Of a stretch of 64,000 nt of DNA, positions 37,565 to 46,077 are shown one piece after another (the stretch's first letter is position 1; every line of letters begins with the position of its first letter). The notes under the pieces are model-generated. The model searched no databases. It worked only from the letters and a program-made list of their open reading frames with translations, and was not told the DNA's origin. The DNA comes from Enterococcus thailandicus (GTDB lineage: Bacteria > Bacillota > Bacilli > Lactobacillales > Enterococcaceae): the NCBI RefSeq assembly GCF_001886265.1, contig NZ_JXLE01000009.1, positions 22,032-86,031 of the forward strand, in the 5' to 3' direction. Made by a program: the position numbers and the translations under genes.

Positions 37565-37667
37565 AAACAGCACTCCTTTGCTCTTCTTCTTGGGCATTGT
37601 AACACATTTTTTCCGGTTGCTAAAGTTTTCGCCAACAGGTAAGATAAAAATGAAATGAGGGAAATAT

Positions 37668-38525
37668 ATGCTAAAAAAAATTGACCGTGGACGCCAGTTT
37701 TTACTGAAACATCAGCAATTGTTTTGTTGTCCTGTTTGTCAGGAATCAATTGTTGCAACAGAACAAGGTTTAGTTTGTCAAAACAGCCATCGTTTTGATT
37801 TATCCAAAAAAGGAACACTTTATTTTTTATCACATGCAGTGAAAACGGACTATGACCAAGAAATGTTTGCTCCTAGACGCCGAATGATTCGTTCAGGAAT
37901 GTACCAACCGGTAATCGAATTGCTTGCAAAAAAACTACCAGAAGGAGCGAGTGTTTTAGATGTTGGTTGCGGAGAAGGTAGTTTTTTAAATGAAATCAAT
38001 GAATTGCAAAAAATAAATACAGCAGTTGGGTTTGATATTTCTAAAGAAGGCGTGTATGCTGCAACGGAACAAGAAATCCCTGCATTCTGGTGTGTGGCAG
38101 ATTTGACGAACCTGCCGTTTGCATCACAACAGTTTTCAACGATTTTAAATATTTTTTCGCCGTCACACTATCAAGAATTTCAACGTGTGTTAACAGATGA
38201 TGGCACGGTTTTAAAAATTGTACCTCAAGAGAACTATTTGAAAGAATTACGACAAGCTTTTTATCCGGATCAACCAGAAAAACAAAATTATTCAAATGAG
38301 CGAGTTGTCACAAAGTTTACTGAATCATTAGACTTGATTGAACGTCAGCGTGTCACGTATGAATTTGAAATCCCCAAAAAAAATCGACAAGATCTCTTGG
38401 CGATGTCACCTTTGGAATGGCAAGTTGCGCCAGAAATAAAAGAGAATTTGTACAAGCATCCGCTGGAAAAAATTACAATCGATGTTGAATTATTAAAAGG
38501 CACTAAGAAAAACCGTTTACATTGA
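37668..38525 (+). CDS. rlmA: 23S rRNA (guanine-N1)-methyltransferase, RlmA family
   Basis: 285-residue SAM-dependent rRNA methyltransferase. The N-terminal zinc site CPVC (Cys21, Cys24), Cys37 and His41 in LVCQNSHRFD is diagnostic of RlmA/TlrB. The SAM motif is VLDVGCGEGSFLNE near residue 95, and the catalytic region shows NIFSPSHYQEFQRVL. Gram-positive members modify G748 (RlmAII), Gram-negative ones G745; which applies here is inferred. TGAGGG is the ribosome site. Divergent from cutC. Confidence 0.9.
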   Translation: MLKKIDRGRQFLLKHQQLFCCPVCQESIVATEQGLVCQNSHRFDLSKKGTLYFLSHAVKTDYDQEMFAPRRRMIRSGMYQPVIELLAKKLPEGASVLDVGCGEGSFLNEINELQKINTAVGFDISKEGVYAATEQEIPAFWCVADLTNLPFASQQFSTILNIFSPSHYQEFQRVLTDDGTVLKIVPQENYLKELRQAFYPDQPEKQNYSNERVVTKFTESLDLIERQRVTYEFEIPKKNRQDLLAMSPLEWQVAPEIKENLYKHPLEKITIDVELLKGTKKNRLH

Positions 38526-38543
38526 GTTTTTATTAACAAGTGG

Positions 38544-38572
38544 TTGCAAAAATAATTTAATGGTGATATAGT
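38544..38572 (+). promoter_or_regulatory. Predicted promoter of the RNA upstream of trmL
   Basis: TTGCAA (38544-38549) and TATAGT (38567-38572) with a 17-base spacer, just after the rlmA stop. Confidence 0.65.
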
Positions 38573-38578
38573 AGCAAC

Positions 38579-38694
38579 AAGTTGTTTTTTCATTGGTTTT
38601 TATCAGGTTCCTGTTCTGATAAAAGATAGTGAGAAGAGCTTCACTAACGTAACGACTCGCAGTGACTAACACCGAGTTGATACGTTTTTTTTTA
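38579..38694 (+). ncRNA. Candidate small RNA or terminating leader upstream of trmL
   Basis: Starting just after the promoter, three stems follow in series: TTTTATCAG (38598-38606) with CTGATAAAA (38616-38624), TAGTGA (38627-38632) with TCACTA (38641-38646), and a 13-position stem ACGTAACGACTCG (38647-38659) with CGAGTTGATACGT (38673-38685) that runs into nine T. About 110 nt in total and no open frame with a ribosome site. Either an independent sRNA or a riboswitch-like attenuator of trmL; I cannot match it to a named class. Confidence 0.6.
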
Positions 38695-38756
38695 TGCCAA
38701 AATTCAATCGTATTTATTATAAAAAATGAACATTACCATGAGAGGATGAGCAACAG

Positions 38757-39260
38757 ATGAATCATATCGTTTTATTTGAACCTTTGATTCCAGCGAACAC
38801 TGGAAATATCGCACGAACATGTGCTGCAACGAACACACCTTTACATTTGATCGAACCTTTAGGCTTTTCGACAGATGATAAACATTTAAAACGTGCGGGG
38901 TTGGACTACTGGAATGACGTTAATATCAAGTATTATCCAAATCTTGAAGCATTTTTAGATTTTTTGGGGGATCGAAAATTACATTTAATCTCAAAATTTG
39001 CCAATAAAATCTATAGTGATGAAAACTTTGCAGATGGTGAAGAACATTTCTTTTTATTCGGCAAAGAAACGACAGGATTGCCTGAAGAATTTATGCGTAA
39101 TAATGAAGAAAAATGTTTACGCATCCCAATGAATGATGAACATGTACGCTCACTAAATTTATCAAACACGGCAGCGATGATCGTATATGAAGCATTGCGC
39201 CAACAAGGATTTCCTGCGTTAGAATTAACACACCACTATGAACATGATAAACTAGACTAA
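38757..39260 (+). CDS. trmL: tRNA (cytidine/uridine(34)-2'-O)-methyltransferase
   Basis: 167-residue SPOUT methyltransferase that modifies the wobble base of certain leucine tRNAs. Seen: [14 protein letters not shown] near residues 12-25, the knot motifs [13 protein letters not shown] near 101-113 and [18 protein letters not shown] near 122-139. The length is normal. The ribosome site is GAGGATGAG. It lies about 60 bases downstream of the structured RNA at 38579-38694. Confidence 0.95.
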   Translation: MNHIVLFEPLIPANTGNIARTCAATNTPLHLIEPLGFSTDDKHLKRAGLDYWNDVNIKYYPNLEAFLDFLGDRKLHLISKFANKIYSDENFADGEEHFFLFGKETTGLPEEFMRNNEEKCLRIPMNDEHVRSLNLSNTAAMIVYEALRQQGFPALELTHHYEHDKLD

Positions 39261-39317
39261 TCTTTGATAAAAAATAGTAAAAAGAATGCTAGATAAATGA
39301 GTGAGGTGTGAGGAAAA

Positions 39318-39974
39318 ATGGATTTATATTTTACCCGACATGGTAAAACAGAGTGGAACCAAGAACGTCGCTTCCAAGGAAGTAATGGAGATTCACCTTT
39401 ACTCCCACAAAGTTATAAAGAAATCAAAGCGCTAGGGGAAAAAGTGAAAAACGTTCCTTTTGAAGTCATTTACGCAAGCACGGCGAAGAGAGCACGTGAT
39501 ACAGCTGAAGGAATCAATCAAATGCTGGCACACCCAGTTGAAATTATTTTTACGGATAAACTTCGTGAGCTAGGACTAGGTTTGCTGGAAGGTCAAAAAA
39601 TCGAAGAAATGTATGAAAGATTCCCGGAAAATCTACCTAATTTGCGTAATCATTTAGATAAATATGATCCAACACCATTTAATGGTGAGCCAATTACGGC
39701 TGCGATTACGCGAATTGAAACGGTTGTAGCAGATGCAGTGGCGCAACATGATGGTCCCATTTTATTCGTGGGACATGGTGCGTCACTGACGGCTGCAATT
39801 CAATGGATGACAGGAAAAGAACTGAGCCAATTACGTGAAATGGGTGGCTTATTTAATAGCAGTTTGACTATACTAGAGACAGAAGAGCCAAATAACTTAT
39901 TACCTTACCAACTAAAAGTTTGGAATGAAGTCGATTTTTTAGGCTTGGAGAATAAACCAGAACCGTTACTATAG
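39318..39974 (+). CDS. Histidine phosphatase family protein (phosphoglycerate mutase-like)
   Basis: 218-residue histidine phosphatase. The catalytic RHGKTEWN lies at residues 7-14 and the second catalytic His in FVGHGASLTA near 151. YASTAKRARDTAE and LRELGLGLLEGQ complete the family pattern. The substrate is unknown; such proteins act on phospho-sugars or other small phosphates. GAGGTGTGAGG lies upstream. Its stop is followed within 20 bases by the recD2 start. Confidence 0.88.
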   Translation: MDLYFTRHGKTEWNQERRFQGSNGDSPLLPQSYKEIKALGEKVKNVPFEVIYASTAKRARDTAEGINQMLAHPVEIIFTDKLRELGLGLLEGQKIEEMYERFPENLPNLRNHLDKYDPTPFNGEPITAAITRIETVVADAVAQHDGPILFVGHGASLTAAIQWMTGKELSQLREMGGLFNSSLTILETEEPNNLLPYQLKVWNEVDFLGLENKPEPLL

Positions 39975-39992
39975 ATGAAGGAGGCGGCTTCG

Positions 39993-42563
39993 ATGCAGCC
40001 AGAAGAAATGCCATATTTCGTTGGGACAGTTGCCGCGATTTTTTTTCAAAATCCAAGTAATTTTTATAAAGTTCTCTTAGTCCATGTGAATGAAACGAGT
40101 GCAGATTATCGAGAAAAAGAAATTGTCGTTACGGGGAGTTTCGGGGAAATCCAAGAAAATGAGACGTATCGTTTCTATGGTGAACTAGTTGACCATCCTA
40201 AATACGGCCGTCAGTTAAAAGTTGAACGTTATGAGCAAGAAAAACCAACAACGGCTAATGGGATTGTTTCGTATCTCTCAAGTGAAAAATTTCCAGGGAT
40301 TGGTAAAAAAACAGCTGAAAAAATTGTTGAGATGCTGGGGGAAGATGCCATTGAAAAAATCATTGAAGATCCTTCTCTTTTACGACAAATCTCTGGTTTA
40401 ACGAAACCAAAGCGTGACATGATTGCTGAAACGATTCGCTTGAATCACGGAATGGATCAAGTCATTATGGGATTGAATCGCTATGGCTTCGGTAGTCAAT
40501 TGGCTTTCAGCATCTATCAAGCATACAAAAATGAAGCGTTAGATATTATTCAAGAAAACCCGTATCAATTAGTCGAAGATATCGAAGGAATCGGGTTTAA
40601 ACGAGCGGACAATTTGGCAGAACAAATTGGGATTGCTTCTGACTCGCCAAGACGAATCCGTGCGGCTATTTTACATCAAATTTTTCAACACAGTGTCCAA
40701 ACAGGTGATACTTATGTTCCCGCTGACACACTATTGGAGCAAACGATCCGGATTTTAGAAACCAGTCGTCCAGTTGAGATTGAACCCGATCAAGTTGCCA
40801 CAGTCATTATTCAGCTAGTCGAAGAAGGAAAAATCCAGCAAGAGGAAACTAACCTATATGAAAACAGCTTGTATTTTTCAGAGTGGGGGATCGGCAATTC
40901 AATTCAACGATTGTTAAGTCGTAAAAAAGAAATTCATTATCCTGAAAAAGAAGTCACTAAGAACATTCGACGCGTCGAAAAAATCTTTGGAATTCAATAT
41001 GGTGATTCACAAGAAAAAGCGATTGCTGAAGCGATTCGCTCGCCTTTATTTATTTTAACTGGTGGGCCGGGAACGGGGAAAACAACAGTCATCAACGGAA
41101 TCGTCAATTTGTTTGCTGAACTAAATGGAATTGAACTAGATCCCAATAAATATACGCAAGAACTATTTCCTATTTTATTGGCAGCACCAACAGGTCGGGC
41201 AGCTAAACGGATGAATGAAACAACGGGTTTACCGGCAAGTACGATTCATCGTCTACTTGGCTTGAATGGGCGTGAAAAAACACCTTCTGTCAGTACCAAG
41301 GAATTAGAAGGCGGTTTATTAATTGTGGATGAAATGTCGATGGTTGATACGTGGTTAGCAAATACTTTGTTTAAAGCAATTCCAACAAATATGCAGGTGA
41401 TTTTAGTTGGAGATAAAGACCAGCTGCCATCTGTTGGTCCTGGGCAAGTTTTACATGATTTGCTAAACATCGAACAGATTCCAAAAATGGAGCTCAATGA
41501 GATTTATCGCCAAGGCGACGGATCCAGTATTATTCCGTTAGCACATGAAATCAAGGAAGGGCGCTTGCCTAGTGATTTTACGAAAAATCAAAAAGATCGC
41601 TCTTTTTTTAGAAGTGATGCGTACCAAATCGAACCTTTGATTTCGCAGATCGTAGAAAAAGCTAAAAATAAAGGATTTACTGCGCAAGATATTCAATTAT
41701 TAGCTCCGATGTATCGAGGGGCAGCAGGAATTGATGCACTGAATAAAATGATGCAAGAAATTTTTAATCCAGGTGGACCAAATAAAAAAGAAGTTCGATG
41801 GAATGAAACAGTTTATCGAATTGGCGACAAAGTATTACAATTAGTCAATACGCCAGAATTGAATGTTTTCAACGGTGATATGGGTGTGATTACGGGAATT
41901 ATTTTAGCAAAGGATTCTGACGATAAAGTGGATGAATTAGTCATTCAATTTGATGCAAATGAGGTAACGTATAAGCGAAACGAGTGGAATAAAATTACTT
42001 TGTCTTACTGTTGCTCGATCCATAAATCACAAGGTAGTGAATTTAAGATGGTTATCTTGCCAATGGTGCATCAGTATCAACGAATGTTGCAACGTAATTT
42101 ATTGTATACGGCAGTTACCCGAAGTAAAGACCTGTTGATTTTGCTTGGAGAAGAACAAGCTTACCTGACTTGTGTGAAAAATGAAACTGCTAGTCGAATG
42201 ACAACCTTGAAGCGAAGAATTGAAGAAAATGATAGCATGACGCTTGTGACACGGACGAAGTTGACTGCTTATGAAGATTCGTTAGCTGGAAATGATCCTT
42301 TTGAAGATGGCTCCTATACAAGTGAAGTATCAGAAAAAGTAGTAAAGACAGCCAAAAAAGAAGAGCGTACTGTTTCCAACAAAAAAGAAGTAAGAAATGA
42401 ATTTATTGTCGAAGAAGTTCCTTTGTTTGAAACACAAACGATCGAAACGGAAAAAGAAGTGGCATCAAACGAACAACCTAAAACGTATATTTTAACAAGT
42501 GAAGCAATTGAAAATCAAACAATCGATCCAATGATTGGGATGGAAAAGATTCGTTTGCAATGA
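39993..42563 (+). CDS. recD2: ATP-dependent DNA helicase RecD2
   Basis: 856-residue superfamily 1B helicase of the RecD2 (YrrC) type, which works without RecBC. Order: N-terminal OB-like domain, helix-hairpin-helix repeats (FPGIGKKTAEKIVEML near 90-105; IEGIGFKRADNLA near 190), Walker A LTGGPGTGKTTVING near 350-365, VDEMSMVDTWL, LVGDKDQLPSVGPG and the C-terminal SH3/helicase motifs (KSQGSEFKMVILP, YTAVTRSKDLLI). The ATG at 39993 is chosen because GGAGG is eight bases upstream; the in-frame ATG at 39975 lacks a site. The C-terminal 130 residues are low-complexity. Confidence 0.95.
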   Translation: MQPEEMPYFVGTVAAIFFQNPSNFYKVLLVHVNETSADYREKEIVVTGSFGEIQENETYRFYGELVDHPKYGRQLKVERYEQEKPTTANGIVSYLSSEKFPGIGKKTAEKIVEMLGEDAIEKIIEDPSLLRQISGLTKPKRDMIAETIRLNHGMDQVIMGLNRYGFGSQLAFSIYQAYKNEALDIIQENPYQLVEDIEGIGFKRADNLAEQIGIASDSPRRIRAAILHQIFQHSVQTGDTYVPADTLLEQTIRILETSRPVEIEPDQVATVIIQLVEEGKIQQEETNLYENSLYFSEWGIGNSIQRLLSRKKEIHYPEKEVTKNIRRVEKIFGIQYGDSQEKAIAEAIRSPLFILTGGPGTGKTTVINGIVNLFAELNGIELDPNKYTQELFPILLAAPTGRAAKRMNETTGLPASTIHRLLGLNGREKTPSVSTKELEGGLLIVDEMSMVDTWLANTLFKAIPTNMQVILVGDKDQLPSVGPGQVLHDLLNIEQIPKMELNEIYRQGDGSSIIPLAHEIKEGRLPSDFTKNQKDRSFFRSDAYQIEPLISQIVEKAKNKGFTAQDIQLLAPMYRGAAGIDALNKMMQEIFNPGGPNKKEVRWNETVYRIGDKVLQLVNTPELNVFNGDMGVITGIILAKDSDDKVDELVIQFDANEVTYKRNEWNKITLSYCCSIHKSQGSEFKMVILPMVHQYQRMLQRNLLYTAVTRSKDLLILLGEEQAYLTCVKNETASRMTTLKRRIEENDSMTLVTRTKLTAYEDSLAGNDPFEDGSYTSEVSEKVVKTAKKEERTVSNKKEVRNEFIVEEVPLFETQTIETEKEVASNEQPKTYILTSEAIENQTIDPMIGMEKIRLQ

Positions 42564-42574
42564 AAAAATACTAA

Positions 42575-42626
42575 AATTAGCGGGTAAAATCAACCATCGT
42601 TGATTTTACCCGCTAATTGCTTTTTA
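42575..42626 (+). terminator. Intrinsic terminator after recD2
   Basis: TTAGCGGGTAAAATCAAC pairs perfectly with GTTGATTTTACCCGCTAA; TTGCTTTTT follows. Confidence 0.88.
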
Positions 42627-42656
42627 GCATGTATTAATTGTTTTAGAAACATGACC

Positions 42657-43634
42657 TTATTTTTTCGTCTGGCACCAGAATGACTGGTTTTTTGTTCCAA
42701 ACTGTAAATCAAATGATTGAGGTGCAATGTCTTCACCGTCTGCTTGACCAAACTGGGGAGTCGTGGAAACGATGCGTAGTTTGCTTGTAGTAAAGTGATG
42801 GAAATTTTTTGATTTCAATTGTTTCTTTTGTAGTAATAAAATCACGATCCAAATAATTTTGAATAAATTAATTCTTTCAACCACAACGAAATCAATCGTT
42901 GGCTTAAATGCCTCAGCAGTTGGTGCAATAGCAACGCCGCCCCCAAAATAAGGATGGTTGGTTGTAGTACAAAGAAAAGCTTTTTCAAAATTTATTGTTT
43001 TCCCGCCAACATCTACCAAAATTGGGAATCCTTTTTGTGTAAAAAAGACACGTAAAATGGATAAAATATAGGAAAGTGAGCCTAAATTATATTTATTTAA
43101 GCGCTCTTTGGTAGCAGAATGGTTTGTTGCATGAACGATTGCTGCATCAAGACCAATTCCCAAATTGTTGACTAAAACCCCTTTAGTATCGGTCACTTGT
43201 TCTTGATAAGTCAGCAGATTGATTTCCTGTGGCTCGGTTGTGTTCAATAAATTAGTGACCGCTTGTTCTGTATTGCGAGATAAGCCAATTCCTCGAGCAA
43301 AATCATTTCCAGAACCAGCTGGAACATAAGCAACGGGGAATTCCAAATCTAATTGGTAAAAGGTATTTAAAACTTGGTGTAGCGTACCGTCACCACCGAC
43401 GATAACTAGGAGTGGAAAGGTAGTCAATGTTTCTTGATTTTCAGTAGTCCATGGCACCAGTGTAGCTTTGGCAAGTTGTTCCGCTAGCTCTGCATCATGT
43501 CCGGGATATTCTGAATAGTAGACAGAATAGGTAGCTCGATACTGATCGAAGATAGGTAACATTTTATCGGCGACTTTCTGTCCATTGCCACTTCCAGCAG
43601 CTCGGTTGATTAAAAGATGATAATGAAAATTCAT
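42657..43634 (-). CDS. Diacylglycerol kinase family lipid kinase
   Basis: 325-residue DagK/sphingosine-kinase family protein, similar to B. subtilis YtlR/DgkB. Seen: INRAAGSGNG near residues 9-18, the ATP motif VIVGGDGTLHQVLN near 78-91, and VPAGSGNDFARGIGL near 102-116. The substrate (diacylglycerol or another lipid alcohol) cannot be told. GGAGG precedes the ATG. Leftward and convergent with recD2; the structured RNA at 43735-43957 lies directly upstream in the same orientation. Confidence 0.9.
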   Translation of the reverse strand: MNFHYHLLINRAAGSGNGQKVADKMLPIFDQYRATYSVYYSEYPGHDAELAEQLAKATLVPWTTENQETLTTFPLLVIVGGDGTLHQVLNTFYQLDLEFPVAYVPAGSGNDFARGIGLSRNTEQAVTNLLNTTEPQEINLLTYQEQVTDTKGVLVNNLGIGLDAAIVHATNHSATKERLNKYNLGSLSYILSILRVFFTQKGFPILVDVGGKTINFEKAFLCTTTNHPYFGGGVAIAPTAEAFKPTIDFVVVERINLFKIIWIVILLLQKKQLKSKNFHHFTTSKLRIVSTTPQFGQADGEDIAPQSFDLQFGTKNQSFWCQTKK

Positions 43635-43734
43635 GTGTGCCTCCTGTGGCTAACGCAAAAAAAGATCTTTTTTTGCAGATTCCTAGTTATTATAGCAGAG
43701 GAAATCCGAAATAAAAAAGAACTTACACGAAAAA

Positions 43735-43957
43735 AACAAAAAAAGTCTAGCAAGTGCTTAATCCTTAACTGCGTAAGGAGAAGAATTCTAAGGTTCGAAA
43801 TGTCCACTTAGTTCTTCCGCTGCTTGCTAGACCCTGGTAATAGTAAGAGGTAGCTCAAATTCCCACACCTTTCTGTTGTTTATTTAAGTTCATAACAATT
43901 CTCTGCGTGCAAAACCTACTTCGTTTGCGTGACGGGGAATTCCTATGTCCTCTTACA
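43735..43957 (-). ncRNA. Structured RNA of about 220 nt, class not identified (possibly 6S-like)
   Basis: On the minus strand a near-ideal promoter (TTGCAA, complement of 43986-43991; 17 bases; TATAAA, complement of 43963-43968) precedes a sequence with two domains. Domain 1: GTAAGAGG (43956-43949) pairs with CCTCTTAC (43850-43843), enclosing a second AATTCCC/GGGAATT pairing and a long interrupted rod. Domain 2: GTCTAGCAAG (43832-43823) pairs with CTTGCTAGAC (43754-43745) around two inner hairpins; a T-rich run follows, so this stem is also the terminator. No open frame of note. The bubble-rich rod resembles 6S RNA in outline, but I see no conserved sequence that proves it. Confidence 0.7.
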
Positions 43958-43962
43958 CTTAC

Positions 43963-43991
43963 TTTATACCATAAAACGTACGTTTTTGCAA
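43963..43991 (-). promoter_or_regulatory. Predicted sigma-A promoter of the 220-nt RNA
   Basis: TTGCAA-17-TATAAA on the minus strand, back to back with the queT promoter about 45 bases away. Confidence 0.75.
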
Positions 43992-44033
43992 GCGTTTGCA
44001 CTGGTGCTGGCTACTAAAAAAGCAAAAGTATGG

Positions 44034-44061
44034 TTGAAAAGTAAAAGACATCTGCTATAAT
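44034..44061 (+). promoter_or_regulatory. Predicted promoter of queT
   Basis: TTGAAA (44034-44039), 16 bases, TATAAT (44056-44061). Transcription would begin near 44068, right at the riboswitch. Confidence 0.75.
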
Positions 44062-44068
44062 ACCCTTT

Positions 44069-44106
44069 GCGGTTCGTCGACCATCCCGCGTTAACAAAAC
44101 TAGGAG
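44069..44106 (+). promoter_or_regulatory. PreQ1-I riboswitch
   Basis: GCGGTTCGTCGACC, then CCCGCG, then TTAACAAAACTAGGAG fits the compact class I preQ1 aptamer: GCGG pairs with CCGC as P1, and the A-rich tail ending AAAACTAG folds back as the pseudoknot. It lies at the predicted transcription start and just upstream of a queuosine-precursor transporter gene, the known target class. The tail runs into AGGAG and the AGGAAAAGGAA ribosome site, so control is probably at translation. Confidence 0.85.
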
Positions 44107-44122
44107 AAAAGAGGAAAAGGAA

Positions 44123-44620
44123 ATGAAAACAAAGAGTAATCAGCGTTTAAGAGTAGTAATGATTAACGGAATTGTGATGGCTTTATATTTGGCGTTAACT
44201 TTTATTACACCACTTTCATCAGGTCCCGTTCAAATTCGGATTTCGGAAAGCTTGAACCATTTAGTCGTCTTCAACCGAAAATTATTATGGGGTGTCTTGG
44301 GTGGTGTAGTTGTATATAATGCATTTTTTGGCTTTGGTATTTTAGATGTCCTGTTCGGTGGTGGACAAACATTGCTTGCATTAGGTATTACAGCTCTATT
44401 GTATAATAAAGTAAAAAATGTCAAAGTTCGCTTAGCATTAAATACGCTATTTTTCACAGTGAGTATGATCTTGATTGCGTATATGCTAGTGCCAACAGGC
44501 GGGAAACCTTTTTGGATCACATATGGAACATTGGCGTTGAGTGAGTTCGTGACAATGGCAATCTCGGCACCAATTATGTATTACTTGAATCGAGCAATTG
44601 GATTCGATAAAAGAGTATAG
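44123..44620 (+). CDS. queT: Queuosine precursor transporter QueT
   Basis: 165-residue integral membrane protein of the QueT (COG4708) family, substrate-binding component of an ECF-type transporter for queuosine precursors such as preQ1. Five or so hydrophobic segments; ALTFITPLSSGPVQIRISESL near residues 24-44 and GVLGGVVVYNAFFGFGILDVLFGG near 56-79 are characteristic. The preQ1-I riboswitch directly upstream supports the substrate. The start follows AGAGGAAAAGGAA. Confidence 0.93.
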   Translation: MKTKSNQRLRVVMINGIVMALYLALTFITPLSSGPVQIRISESLNHLVVFNRKLLWGVLGGVVVYNAFFGFGILDVLFGGGQTLLALGITALLYNKVKNVKVRLALNTLFFTVSMILIAYMLVPTGGKPFWITYGTLALSEFVTMAISAPIMYYLNRAIGFDKRV

Positions 44621-44770
44621 ATTTTTCTAACACGAGCAATAGCCGACTAAAAAATTATTTGGCGTTCGCTTGTGTCAGCTGGTTAATGAATAATCAATAA
44701 ACAAAGCAGTTGCGCGAGTAACAGCTTAAACAGCACCGCCAAAATGGGTGGTAAGTGAGTCAATGAAGTT
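44621..44770 (+). other. Short gene-free stretch after queT
   Basis: About 150 bases between the queT stop and its terminator. AACAGCTTAAACAGCACCGCC and nearby bases could fold weakly. Nothing gene-like is seen. Confidence 0.4.
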
Positions 44771-44819
44771 AAAAAGAACTAGCCAACTCTCTTGTTAGAG
44801 TGAGGGCTAGTTCTTTTTG
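44771..44819 (+). terminator. Intrinsic terminator after queT
   Basis: AAAAAGAACTAGCC pairs with GGCTAGTTCTTTTT; inner ACTCT and AGAGT extend the stem. Confidence 0.9.
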
Positions 44820-44866
44820 TATTTTTGAGAGTTTGCCTAAAAGAGATGAAAATAGAATCTTATACG

Positions 44867-44902
44867 AAAAAAAGTTACGCCAATTTAGCGTAACTTTTTT
44901 TG
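44867..44902. terminator. Terminator for the CBS-ACT gene
   Basis: AAAAAAAGTTACGC pairs perfectly with GCGTAACTTTTTTT. Confidence 0.9.
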
Positions 44903-44906
44903 TTAC

Positions 44907-45545
44907 TTACATATCTCTTAAATTTTCGATTTCGACAACTTTGTAGTTTTTACGTTCCAAATGTTCAACAATTGTATCGCAAAGTTTTTGGTCTGTGTCA
45001 GCTGGTAAGGTAATCAATGTGCGACGAATAAATTCGTCTTTGCCAATATCCAATGTGATACAGCTGGCAATGCTGCTGTATTTAGAAATAATTTTAGAAA
45101 TGGCTGCTAAGTCACCTTGCTTACCCGTAGAAGCAATAGTTAGAACGTAGCTTCCTTGCTCAACGCTCCAAGATTGTGACAACATGTTTAGCAATGTGCT
45201 ATGCGTCAAGATGCCATAGAAATGATTTTCATCATCGAGAACAGCAATATAAGGTAACTCTTTAATTGTGAAGAACACTTTAAAGAATGAAGTATTCACG
45301 TAAATAAACTTTGTCGCATTTTTTAACAGGTGAGTGACTGGCAAAGTCATGTCTCCGCCGTTTGCTTTATGACGGTAGATGTGCATTTTGTAGATATTTC
45401 CGCGGAAGATTTTTCCGGATTCATCTAAGATTGGCACACAACGATAACCAGATGTTTCTAAGATTTCAAGTGCTTCTTCTAATGTATTTGTTTCTGTTAC
45501 AGTTGTTAGATCTTTTTTCTTATATACAAGCGTTTTAAGTAGCAT
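44907..45545 (-). CDS. CBS-domain pair protein with C-terminal ACT-like domain (possible c-di-AMP-binding CbpA)
   Basis: 212-residue cytosolic protein. Two CBS motifs span about residues 10-130 (LEEALEILETSGYRCVPILDE; KELPYIAVLDDENHFYGILTHSTLL). The rest (YVLTIASTGKQGDLAAISKIISKY and following) looks like an ACT domain. This arrangement matches Listeria CbpA, a c-di-AMP receptor, but binding is not provable from sequence. The ATG at 45545 with GGGGG eight bases upstream is preferred over an upstream start at 45566. Divergent from rpmG. Confidence 0.8.
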   Translation of the reverse strand: MLLKTLVYKKKDLTTVTETNTLEEALEILETSGYRCVPILDESGKIFRGNIYKMHIYRHKANGGDMTLPVTHLLKNATKFIYVNTSFFKVFFTIKELPYIAVLDDENHFYGILTHSTLLNMLSQSWSVEQGSYVLTIASTGKQGDLAAISKIISKYSSIASCITLDIGKDEFIRRTLITLPADTDQKLCDTIVEHLERKNYKVVEIENLRDM

Positions 45546-45704
45546 AATAATACCCCCATATCTCATTTTTACTTCATTTCTTACTAATCATATCATAAGT
45601 ATTTATAAAACAATAGCTAGTACTCATCACAAATTGACAAGAACTTATTTCCATGCTACTGTTAGAATGTATAAATTTGATTTTCAGTTAGGAGGTAGAC
45701 ACGG

Positions 45705-45857
45705 ATGGCAAAGAAAAAAGCAGCATTAGCTTGTTCCGTTTGTGGCTCTCGAAACTACACCAAATCGGTTAGTGAAGGAAAAAGTGGCGCGCGTTTGGAA
45801 ATCAATAAATTTTGTAAATATTGTAATCAGTACACATTACATAAAGAAACAAAATAA
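45705..45857 (+). CDS. rpmG: 50S ribosomal protein L33, zinc-ribbon type
   Basis: 50-residue protein, [18 protein letters not shown], with CxxC pairs at Cys10/13 and Cys37/40 ([10 protein letters not shown]), the zinc-binding (C+) form of L33. AGGAGG at about 45690 precedes the ATG at 45705. It lies 21 bases ahead of secE, the usual rpmG-secE-nusG order. Confidence 0.95.
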   Translation: MAKKKAALACSVCGSRNYTKSVSEGKSGARLEINKFCKYCNQYTLHKETK

Positions 45858-45878
45858 GAACGAAACGAGGACACAACG

Positions 45879-46049
45879 GTGAAATTTATTAAAAGTGTAT
45901 TGGCTGAAATGAAACAAGTTACTTGGCCAACAAAAAGACAATTACGTCGTGACACTTTAGTTGTCATTGAAACATCAATTATTTTTGCTTTGATGTTTTT
46001 CATTATGGACACAGCAATCCAAAGCTTGTTTGCATTAGTTCTTAAATAA
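45879..46049 (+). CDS. secE: Preprotein translocase subunit SecE
   Basis: 56-residue single-span SecE. The amphipathic LAEMKQVTWPTKRQLRRDT near residues 8-26 with the conserved TWP motif is diagnostic, followed by one membrane helix (about 28-54). Starts with GTG at 45879; the ribosome site GAGGA is modest. A component of the SecYEG channel. Confidence 0.96.
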   Translation: MKFIKSVLAEMKQVTWPTKRQLRRDTLVVIETSIIFALMFFIMDTAIQSLFALVLK

Positions 46050-46077
46050 GACGCTAGTAAACGAGCGTGATTTGTGC

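Noticed and set aside
43617..43811. Plus-strand 64-codon frame between the lipid kinase and queT
   Set aside because: Antisense to the terminator part of the structured RNA, rich in Lys, with no ribosome site.
43741..43957. Reading the structured RNA as tmRNA, SRP RNA or RNase P RNA
   Set aside because: None of the hallmark sequences (tag peptide, GGTCAGGTCCGGAAGG-like S domain, GAAAGTCC region) is present and the length fits none well.
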